A DNA stretch of 64,000 nucleotides from Phialophora verrucosa (lineage: Eukaryota > Ascomycota > Eurotiomycetes > Chaetothyriales > Herpotrichiellaceae). The stretch is taken from assembly GCA_002099365.1 (NCBI GenBank), contig MSED01000009.1, positions 1,240,001-1,304,000 on the forward strand, read 5' to 3'. Made by a program: the position numbers and the translations under genes. How positions within the stretch are numbered: the stretch's first letter is position 1; each line of letters opens with the position of its first letter. Below the pieces are notes generated by a model. It was not told the origin of the DNA, ran no database searches, and worked only from the letters and a program-made list of their open reading frames with translations. Positions 10,862-20,502 of the stretch are shown one piece after another.

Positions 10862-11928
10862 TCTATGGCCTGAGCCGCCGGGCTTCCGGTTTCCAACTTG
10901 ATGAGCTCTGTGATAAGCCAGGGAGGCTATGATGTGATTTTTTCCAGCAGACTCTGGCATGCACCCGAGTGCCCCCTTATCTGACGGTGTTTTTTCTTGA
11001 ATGGGAAGCAAATGAAATGAGGACGATCGCTGGACTAGGAAAGACATGAGGCGCAAATACACGGAGTCACGTACAGAATAAATCACGACCTACATGGGCT
11101 GGCCGAGACTCCTGGTGATCATGACGCTGAATGACTATGAAGACTTGCTTGCTCGGGGGGCGAGAGAAGAGAAGAAAAATGCCGTGGCAGGCATGCATGC
11201 GTGCCCGCGCAGCCAAATATGTCGTGCCATCCATCATCTTCCCAACGCGAATCGGGATCCGGCCATGACGAGATCCATGCTGTCCCTTCTTTCCACCCTG
11301 TTTCACTACACATACGGATGAACTAGCGTATTTGAGACAATCTCAAACTCAACCAAGATTTTGATACCCTGTACCGACTGCGAGAATGCTGTACTATGTC
11401 CTGTGTATGGGGGAATGGATTGTCAAGCACAGCCTGATGATCCGGATTTAGCTTCACCATTGGTAAGCGAATGAGACTAGTACGTACTGTACCCGTAACT
11501 TACTAGCGCTTGTCGGAGAATTACTTCCGGTCTCTGCCTAACTTGATGCGGACGCCGACCAGCCGGGCGTCATTTTGAGTGTCATCGTCTAACTACCGAG
11601 TATTTACTGGAGTAACTTCAGCACAACTCGAAAGCCTGCAAGCCCCATACACAGGAAAGACATTATCCGGCTATCACTAGCAGGTAGGGCTCGACGTGTC
11701 GCAGTCTCATCTCGACCGACTCCTCCCATCCTCTTTTGCCCCTTGCCACTGTCCGCTGAGACCATCGGCTTGCGAAATCATTCGATCAGGCCTCATTCAC
11801 TTTGTCATGTAGGACCGTCGTTTTGCCCTTTCCATGACCCAGAAGATGCGGTGCGTCCAGCTTTACAGCAATTTGACTACGGGTTATCGAGGGTTAGCTG
11901 TATCTTCGCTATTTGGACAGGGGGCTAC
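10862..11928. other. Convergent intergenic region
   Basis: About 1.07 kb between the stops of SRPK and of the MFS pump. Only short overlapping frames are present, with no motif. It probably holds both 3' UTRs. Confidence 0.5.
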
Positions 11929-14271
11929 TCACTCGGTTAATGATTTGTCTACGCTTCGAACAAAAATTGCAGTAATGCAAGCTATGACTAAATGATGTCA
12001 GCTTCGTGGCAATACAGTATAGAAAGTCGATGTTTTCGATCTTACATACCTCCAAAAGCAAGACTCGCGAGGAAAACTAGCTTGAATGCCTCGGCATATA
12101 CGGTCTTAATCGCATCTGCCCCGGCAGCAATAATGGCCGGAGTAATGTCCTTGATGGAGGCGAGCGCTGATGCCGAACCAGATGTCAAAGCCACTGTGTG
12201 CAAATCAGCAAACTGTACCCTTACAAAAGGAGATTATCGAAGATTACGGATGAAGACGACACCTCCGAAGGCGCAAGACCAGCTTCAACGGCCGCGGCTG
12301 CAACTCGAGGCGCAATGTCACTCGTCGCCTTATCACGAATGATGGTCGAATAGATTGCAATCGCGATGGCGCCGCCAGTCGCTCGGACCGAGCCGATCAA
12401 GCTGTCAAAGCATGAGCAAGGTTCCAAAGTACAAAGGTAATCACGGACGATACTCACCCTGTGGCAACTCCGATGTGACGATCTTCAGCACCGAATTGGA
12501 TGATGAGGATCCCCATCAGTTGCGAAGCACCAACCGAGAAGGCGGCAAAAGCGACGAGAACAATTGCTCTTGCGGCGGTGTGTTGAGTGACGGAGGCAAT
12601 CGATGAGATAAAGATCGTTTGCGCAACAGTGACGACGAAGAACTGCCAATTGGTCTTCTTGATCTTTGCAAACAAGGCACCGGCGAGAGCACCGCCAACT
12701 ATACGTCGTTTAGTAAGAGAAAGGTGACGTGGGAAAGCACTCACAAGTCGCCGCCATGTTGTACGCGAGACTGTACCATCCCACTGTCCTCGACACAGTG
12801 GTGAATAAACGCTGGACCTCTGAGAATCGTCAGTGTCGAACCCGAGGGTGTTGGGAAGTAGCATACCCTGAGGCCAGAGGACTTGAAGGCTAATCAGCTG
12901 AACACAATTGTATTGGTCATTCTCATCTTTGGAGAATATCAGTAGGGCTCTCACCAGCATTCCAGACACGAAAATAACCACAAGGACAAGTGAGAATCCC
13001 CTGACATTCCGGAAGAGCTTCGGGGGGCACAGTTTGGCTTTGTCGTCAGAGCTGTAAATCTCCCACAAGGGGAAGGCCACCATAACGGTCAAGACTAGTG
13101 ATTGTCAGTTGATCGCCGCAAATCCCACTCGGCTCCTTTTGCTCACCTCCCAGCAGCAGAGGAACCAAAACGGGCACGCTGCGCCACGGGTATGGGTTGT
13201 TGCCCCATGAGACTCCGAGGAGGAAGCTCGTCAGACCCCCGCCGAAGAGGATCAACCCGACAAAATCGAGCTCCCTGAATTGTTGGAGACGACTTTTGCC
13301 CTCGGGGTGGAGGCCGAAGAATCCCGGCGGCCAGTAGAAGATGCCGACTAGTATCAAGGCCACACCATTGGAGAGTACACCGACGTACAAGGTCCAGCGC
13401 CAGTTGAGATTGGCGACAATGGCGTAAGCTGGTGTTGGAAAGTCGTGTCAGTATCCAATATCTGGCGACTGGGTGCGCTAATACCTACCAATGACTGAAC
13501 CAAACGCGGAGCCTGGAAGTGCGGCAAGGCTGATGCATGTGAAGACCTGGCCCCTCCGCTTCTTGGGAACTATTTCATTCGCACAAGCAAACGCGAGCAG
13601 CTGAGATCCGGAACCAATGCCCTAGCTTCGATTAGAGGCTGTTGCAGCCGCACGGGAAAATACTTGCCGTCAAAGTGGTCCCGGCGATGACCCTAGTGAT
13701 GGCGTTTGCCCTATTACGTGTATGAGCGCGCAATTTTGTTTCACATTGGTCGACGAAAACCGACCGAGAAGCAATGATGCATCCTGGAGACCTGTTATTT
13801 TTGACTCAATGCCGAGATTTCCTTGCCAGTGAACATACCAACTAAGGACGACAGATTTCCAGCGAGGGTGAAATTCCTCCGTCCAAATATGTCACTGCAC
13901 CGTCCGGCGATGGTCTGAGTGACTGCCGAAGCCAGAGACCAGGCGGTAGCCACCCAGTTGAGTTGAGTGGACGGGCCGATGTCATTGTCGATCGTCAGGA
14001 GGACTGCAGCGGGGAGGACGAAGGACAGAAGGCTCGCTTCATAGGTGAAAGCGAGAGACTGGCGGGTTTGAGTTAAGACTTGGTGGTAGACACGTCGTGG
14101 AAAGGGCCGGGGAGGGGTTCATACAATGATGGCCATGATCGTGCGGAAGTCCAGGTTGCGATTTTCATATGCCCGGATCTCATATTCCAGAGACGTGGTT
14201 CTCTCATCTGGGCTTTTCGAGATCTCATCGTGCACAATTTCGGGGCGTGCTCCTTCTTTCGTGACAGTCAT
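11929..14271 (-). CDS. TRI12-type MFS efflux pump, 13 predicted exons
   Basis: Predicted exons, 5' to 3': 14271-14125, 14058-13839, 13783-13765, 13710-13668, 13621-13489, 13428-13147, 13094-12955, 12897-12867, 12819-12745, 12698-12458, 12401-12263, 12212-12050, 11987-11929. They join without a frame break to 563 residues, the usual size of the trichothecene-efflux-pump (TRI12) MFS family. Seen: LTIDNDIGPSTQLNWVATAW, the RCSDIFGRRNF loop (MFS motif A), many hydrophobic segments and a final LVFLASLAFG helix. Exon 3 is only 19 nt. The intron after exon 4 starts GCAAGT (GC-AG). The junction after 12263 uses a weak GTGTCG donor and is the least sure. Likely role: export of a small toxic metabolite or drug at the plasma membrane. 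It is divergent from a Zn2Cys6 regulator. Confidence 0.8.
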
Positions 14272-14881
14272 ATTGCGTGGTGGTTCAAGTAGTAGAGGTT
14301 TGGTAGAAGACGGCCCAGCTCAAGACAGAAAATTCATCTTTTTACACGCCATGTATCTGGAAATACTCCCCGCTTTTGTACTGCTCCAGATCAGAGACCT
14401 CACTCGGCTAACTGAACCGCGCATGCTCTGGGGTAGTCCCCACCGGGGGGGTGTCCGCCCGCTTCGCGCCCACGAGTGTGCTGCTGCATAGGAGGGAATC
14501 CAAAATCCCCCAGCATAGAAAGGCCCTCACAGGCCACTGATACATACTGCCGAACCCTTGCCGGGAACGTCTGGACGACGACCAGGACATGTCGGGATGA
14601 GGAGTGAAAGTCAAGGCTGAGCCAGTTAAAAGGCACAAGGCTGAGATTTCGGCTCTGTTGCCGGGCCAACACTGCCGTCACCGAGGCATTCGGCGTAAGG
14701 CTCGCTGAGCTAGCCGTTAACGGTTAGATCGAGCTTCTTGGGCTCGGCGTTGGAAGAACCTCAATGCGATTCTCTTCATTTCTGTTTGAAGAGTCGAGTA
14801 CGATGCACAAATCCTTGCGCGGGCAGATGGCGCGTCAACCTGTCGGATGATGCATAACCATCTAGGAACTGATGCACCGAT
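14272..14881. promoter_or_regulatory. Shared divergent promoter of the MFS pump and Zn2Cys6 regulator
   Basis: These 610 bp separate two divergent start codons, so both promoters must lie here. Zinc-cluster dimers often bind paired CGG triplets. A CGG-N8-CCG inverted pair is at 14650-14663 and a CCG-N7-CGG pair is at 14680-14692. Such triplets are common, so these are candidates only. Confidence 0.4.
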
Positions 14882-17204
14882 ATGATCAAACGCAGAGCTC
14901 CCAAGGCATGCATTCCTTGTCGCAACAGGAAGGTCAAGTGTGACGTCTCTACCAGCGGCACTCCATGTGGAAACTGTACAAGGGCAAAAACCGAATGCAC
15001 GGTCAACCATGCCCGGAAGAGAAAGGGGTGGGCGCGAGGTGAAGAGGTGATGAACCAGGTAACCGGGGTACACATCTTTGAAGCGCAAGCCCACTGCTTG
15101 GGCCGAGACACTGATCCTCACGGGGCGGTAGCACCCCAGGCAGACGAGGCTAGACTTGGCGGCTCCCTGTCCGCAGCAGCGTCACAGTCCTCGAACCTTG
15201 CTTTCAACAGTCCTCTCCCTTTGCTGCCAGGTCAGTGATTCTGCCCCTAGGTGCAGTAATCTTCCAACTCATGTCCCCCAGTCGGCTCTGAGAGCGATGT
15301 CTCGACTGAGACCAGGAAACTCCCTGGGGCTGCGAACAGGGCGACCGTGGACATCACCATCAATACTCCAGCAGAAGATATCACTCCGCCGCCATCAGTC
15401 ACATTTGCGAGATCCGAATTTCCACCCTTCATCAAGCCCCTCAGGCCCACGCTCGACGCCGAATCTCTTGTATTCTTGGAGCACAAGCAAGCCTTCTCGC
15501 TTCCGCGAGCAGCCGTACAGCGCGAATTTATGCGTAGCTATGTTCATTATGTGCACCCTTTTCTACCACTTCTCGACCTTGAGGACATCTTGCTGCCGTT
15601 AAATGACACCGCCAGCTCAACTCAGATCAGTGTGGTCTTGTATCAAGCTGTAATGTTTGCAGCGGCGTCTTTTGTCAGCATGGAATTCCTACAGAGTGAG
15701 GGATTCAACAGTCAGTTGGATGCACGCAAGTGCCTATTTCACAGAGTCAAGGCAAGCCACTTCAGTTGCTTCACAAGACTAATACGTGCTGATTCCAATA
15801 CTCAAGCTGCTGGTTGATTTTGATGTGGAAAGCGACCTGCTCACACTGATCAAGGTGCTTGTGCTAATGACCTACTGGTATGACAAGCCAGATGACCCCA
15901 AAGGCCGCATTTACTGGATGAGAATTGCACTATCTTTTGCCTACGAGATCGGCCTCGACCGAGATTCGGAACTGGTCGGACTTGACGCGAAGCAGCAAAG
16001 TTCCCGAAGAAGACTGTGGTGGTGCTGCTATGTCAGAGACAAGTTGATTTCATTCAGTGAACGTCGGCCAAGTGGCATCATAGAAAGCGAAAACCCCTTG
16101 GCCGTCCTCACTCCGGACGATTTCGAGCCTCAACTATTCTCTCGGGCATTGAGAGCTTATCCAGGCCAGGGGATCGTCAGCCATCCCGAAATACTGATCA
16201 AGCTATCCGTCGAGCACATGAAGCTGTGCGTACTCCTCGGCCGTGTGCTCGACACGCAGTATCTAGCTCGTGGGCATCGTCGCGCAACCACGGGAGAAAC
16301 AGCAATGATGCTCCATCCCCGGACTTCCGAGACATTCATGTCAAACTTTATGCTTCGTGACCAGGAACTCATTGAATGGGGTGAGGGAATCTGTTCACGG
16401 CTCCACGGGGCCGTTGACATAGACCCCGAACGCAATTGCCGACTCGTGAGCTTGCACTCGGCGGTCCTGGAAATGGTTTATCATACGGCGCTGAGCATGT
16501 TGCACCGCCCACTCATAGGATTGAAGCATCCCACGAATTCGGCGGCCCAGACACTCCACGAATCGTCACGTCAAAAGCTGAGGGATGGAGCCCGGAGAAT
16601 CACAGAGATCGCAACGTATCTTGGTAACAGTAATCTCTTGAAACACGTCCCACCGATAGGGGTGACAGCGCTCCTCGCCGCCGCAGTCCAACATGTCAAA
16701 GACACCATGTCGAACGACGCTGAATGTCACGAAGGTGCTGTCGAAAGTTTGCGCCAGACGATGCACGCTTTGTTGCAGCTTCGGGATGTGTACGCTTCGG
16801 CGGACCACGCCATCTCATTCATAGAAACCGTACGCGAGAGAACGATGAACAGCGGAGCCGATGCAAGCCACACGGAGCAAAGGAAGGTCCCCTATCCTCA
16901 TGAAAGAATGAACTACAAAGCAAGAGGGACGACAGACTTGCACACGGACATCGCAGCGGGCAGAATGGAGCACCTTGGCAGTGGTGGATTTGGCCTCACG
17001 CCTCTTTCCCAGTCGGGAGAGAGTGCTCATACATCAAGTTTTGCAGGGCCCGGCGCACCGGGAGCCGGTGCACTTGATTTCGAGACACTCTCCAATCTGA
17101 ATAGCCTATCTGAAATCCTGCTGTCAGAAGGCTTTGGAGTCTCCGATTTCGACGGCATGGATTGGACTGGCATCTTCCAAGATGCGGATTCCATGAGATT
17201 TTAA
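14882..17204 (+). CDS. Zn2Cys6 transcription factor with fungal_trans domain
   Basis: Exons 14882-15230, 15282-15751 and 15807-17204 give 738 residues. The N-terminus has the complete binuclear cluster, CIPCRNRKVKCDVSTSGTPC followed by GNCTRAKTEC. The middle carries the fungal_trans regulatory domain: FHRVK/LLVDFDVESD across the second splice site, LMTYWYDKPDD, IALSFAYEIGLDRD and RRRLWWCCYVRDKLISF. The second intron (15752-15806) begins GCAAGC and so looks like a GC-AG intron. A GTCAAG donor three codons earlier would also keep frame but would lose two family-typical residues. The gene is divergent from the MFS pump and is its most likely regulator. The activator target and inducer are unknown. 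Confidence 0.87.
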
Positions 17205-17313
17205 GAAGACGCCCAATACAAAAGTCGAGAGATGAGCCCGAGAAAAGCCCCAACAGCTCGATTTTGCCAGGGAGATGAAGGGCTGACCTGACACAATATA
17301 TACCCCCCCACAA

Positions 17314-18460
17314 TCACAAGCCTAGGGACTGGCGTGTACGTAACTTCTGAAAACTAGCGTTCAACGCCTGAGTTACCGAATCACCTGGGGGGAGGATGTA
17401 TAACACATAGACGCCACAGACTCCGCGGACTCGGTCGAGAAACTGTGACGGCGCAGCCGAATTAGAAACGGTATCGAGTTTGAAAGGGGCAGAAAGACCT
17501 ATGTGTATGTACTCACCCAGAATGAATTGGGCAGGCCACCCCAGAACATGGTGCCACGTTCGTACTGGCCCTCGACGGGATTCACGACCAACGCACCACC
17601 GAGTGCATGGTTGAACCGAGTTTCTGGAGGGAGACATTTCAAGAGAGCTTTTGAATGAGGTTCTTTTGGCCAGAACTTCCGTGATACGTCGACCGTCTTG
17701 GAGTTGGGGCTTGGAAAATTCCGCCACAGTCTGCGCCTTTAACAACTTGCCGTCGTCGACCAGTAGGGACATGAGCACTTTGACGTAGTCGCTGGCGCAC
17801 GTGTAGATTCCATTCCCACCATAGTCGTCCTCCAGATCCACATCAGCCACGACGGGGAACCAGCCAGAAGAGTCGACGGTGAGTTTGCCGCTCTCGGCGT
17901 CCCGCGACGTCCGCCCGCCCATTTTACTTGGCACTTGGTCGTGTTGCCGAGGGCGGTACGTCGTCAGGTTCATCCCCAGGATGTCCCAGGTGTTGATCTT
18001 CATGTATTCGCCCAGTTTGACGTTTCCGTTTAGCGAGCAGAGAACAAAAGAATCCAGCCAAATGCGATGCGATGCGATGCAATGCGATATTTCCCTTCCA
18101 TCACGCTTGATCTCAACCACCCCCTCCCCCCCCTCTTTCTCCTCGAGTATGTATGTATTCGGAATAATGGACTCAACTCACCTTTGTACAACTAGCCACC
18201 CATATGACAGTATCCAGCTGCATATCGGCCGCGTCAGCCTCCGCACCAGTCTTGCCAAACGCCCTTTCGTAGAAGACTGTGCCTGTGGAATCGCACCTCG
18301 GCGTTAAAAAGGGCCGTGGATATCTTGCACGAGTCGTAATACAGTAATTACCATCTCTGCGCCCAGCCGCGCATGCCGCTCCTGAGACGGATCGGTCGTC
18401 CACAGCCCTCGTGATGGCTGATTCGAATTCGGCCTGGAATATTGTTCCTTCCTCGAGATT
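17314..18460 (-). pseudogene. Beta-lactamase-fold serine hydrolase/transesterase (LovD/EstB-like), broken
   Basis: Pieces of one family member appear in order. Exon ~18440-18352 gives ESAITRAVDDRSVSGAA. Exon 18282-18182 gives GTVFYERAFGKTG and ASCTK, the SxxK nucleophile motif. From about 18035 comes LGEYMKINTWDILGM, then GGNGIYTCASDYVKVLMSLL. In another frame around 17530-17650 lie FNHALGGALVV and GTMFWGGLPNSFW, and after an intron (17516-17443) GVCGVYVLYILPPGD. Missing: any in-frame ATG before the first piece, and about 100 residues after SxxK, including the Tyr-x-Asn active-site motif. A frame change lies around 17660-17700. Intact members hydrolyse esters or move acyl groups, often in polyketide clusters. 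I infer it is non-functional. Confidence 0.75.
18062..18090. repeat. GCGAT/GATGC short tandem repeat inside the broken gene
   Basis: A five-base unit is repeated about five times with one variant. It sits just where the middle of the beta-lactamase-fold gene is missing, so it may mark the deletion scar. Confidence 0.6.
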
Positions 18461-18772
18461 ACTTCACACCGAACGATTCATCTGAGCACGAGGGGAGTCG
18501 AATCGAGAGACTGAGACTCCTTTTGCTCTGCTTATGACTTTTTGGCGTCGTGAAAGGGGCTGCACAATCCCTCCCCACCTCTTACCATCTTGCACTGGGG
18601 AACAAGCTTATCGCGAGCAGCCGTCAATACAATGCGTTTGTGCTGTGTATTTGGTATAAACGGACTCAGACGTTGATTGGTTGGAAATCTTGACAGTGCT
18701 GGTATGTTTCGGCAATACGGTAAGTAATGAAAGTTTCGGTACAGCCGCCACTCCCCTACTCCGCTCCTGCCT

Positions 18773-19904
18773 CTACTCCCGCTCTTTGCCTCGACACTCC
18801 CCCTCCCCCTCCCCCTCAGCCACTTTGATCAGGACTTTCCCTCTAACTCTCTGGGACTTCAACTTCTCAAACGCCCGCGGCACCTGCGCAAACGGGACCA
18901 CTTCTTCGACCACGGCCTGGATCTTTCCCTCTTCCAGCCATTTCCCCATCTGGACAAAATCCGCGTACTTGTTCTGGACGCGCAGGTAATGGAGCTTTCG
19001 CTGCTGCTGCTGCGGGCTGCCGCCGCCGCCGCCGCCTGCCAGAACCAAAGGCCACAGAAGCCTCTTCAACCACTCGGCCATGAATCCCCAGCTCGGAGTG
19101 CCCGCGACTTGCACAAACACCGCTCCGGGCGCCGTGTAGCGGTGCATTTGCCAATACAGTTCGTTGGACGTGCCCGCGTTGTCCATGACCAAATCGAACG
19201 GCCGCCCGTTGTCGTGCTCGATCAGAGCCGCCACTAGATCTGTGGTCTGGTAGTCGAGGACCTCGTCGGCGCCCAGGTCGCGGCACAGCCTTTCGTTCCT
19301 GCCGGAGCAGCTTGCGACGACGTAGCAGCCGAGCGCCTTGGCGATCTGGATGGCCCATGCCCCGGTGCCGCCGCTGCCTCCGTTGATGAAGACGCGGGAG
19401 GGGCGAGAGCGCGAACCGCTGACGAACGGGACGATGGATTGGTACGCGCTCAAGCCGGCGGTGCCGATGCTCGCCGCATCCTGGAGACGGACGTGCCGCT
19501 CTGGCAACGGCGCCGCCCCGTCTCGCGGAACCACGACGTATTGCGCCAGCGTGCCATACCGGCTCGGCCCACCCAGTCGTCCGTAAACGAGCTGACCGAC
19601 CTGTAGTTCCTCTTCCGGCCACTTTTCCCGAATTCGAGCCCACGGCAACGACCTTGCCGGCGTAGTCGTAGCCCGGGTTCGCGGGCCTCGGAGCCAGCAC
19701 GCGGCTGAGCAAGGGGATTTCGGCAAATTTGTAGTCGACCGGGTTGAGACCCGCGTAGTGCACTTCCACCAAGACTTGGTCAGGGCCGAGCTGGCTGGCT
19801 GAGTCGGGAAGTGGTGTGTTGGGATCGAGTCGAAGATTCTTTTCCAACCCGCCCGTAGTCGATGTGTAGCGCCATGCCTTCATCACGGGAGAAGACACAG
19901 ACAT
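18773..19904 (-). pseudogene. Zinc-type MDR oxidoreductase with a single-base frameshift
   Basis: The N-terminal frame from 19904 reads MKAWRYTSTTGGLEKNLRLD, VEVHYAGLNPVDYKFAE and NPGYDYAGKVVAVGSNSG. The next frame continues from there with WPEEELQVGQLVYGRLGG, IGTAGLSAYQSIVPF, the cofactor loop NGGSGGTGAWAIQIAKALGC and RVRGKVLIKV, ending at 18773. Together they make a full-length quinone-oxidoreductase/zinc-alcohol-dehydrogenase-like protein of about 375 residues using NAD(P)H. The switch falls at a TTTT run (19623-19626, AAAA on the coding strand), where one extra base explains it. No intron fits. It is either a true null allele or a sequencing error. It lies next to the broken hydrolase gene on the same strand. 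Confidence 0.8.
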
Positions 19905-20502
19905 GTCGAATGGTTTCGAATGGTCAATCTTTACTTGCGAGGAAGTCCCAACATGCTTATACTTACAGCCTCGTCAGTGGCAAGGTCGGCGATACTGCGG
20001 GTCGCCGCAACCTGTAATGCCGAAACCGGGCTTTGCGGCCTAGGAGTGAAAGTCGCGGTTTCGGAAGTATATTACAGTACTGACTGGGAAAATAGACTCC
20101 CTTTTAGCTCAGAATATCCCGAGAGTCCCCATATCCCAAGTGTGTTGATGCTGCAGCGTATGTCGTCTTGGGCACGGTACACGAACCCCGATGGTAGGGG
20201 ATGCAACTGCACACTGTGAACGAGCTGAACGCCATCAACAGTTCGGTGGATCCTTTCTTGCATAACGGCCGTAATTCTACCTAGCATGGAGGATAGTTCT
20301 TTCAATTCTATTTTGCGCAAAGACTGTGGTTTGCCGAACTGTTTGGGCCTGCGTGCCGTCGAGGGATTCGAACACCGTTCTTCTCCCACATTGGAGTCAC
20401 CCGAATCACACCATGCGATCTCATCGTGGCCCTCTGCAGTGACAAAAGAAGCCTCCAGGAGGAGCGCCCACTTCTAGGTCTTCGTTAACGAGGCCTCAAT
20501 AC
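19905..20502. other. Intergenic region between VIP1 and the MDR gene
   Basis: About 600 bp with no motif-bearing frame. A minus-strand frame at 20072-20389 has no recognisable feature and is left out. Confidence 0.5.

Noticed and set aside
20366..20377. tRNA B-box-like sequence on the minus strand (GTTCGAATCCC)
   Set aside because: The bases around it do not form a five-pair T stem and no matching A box or acceptor stem is found.
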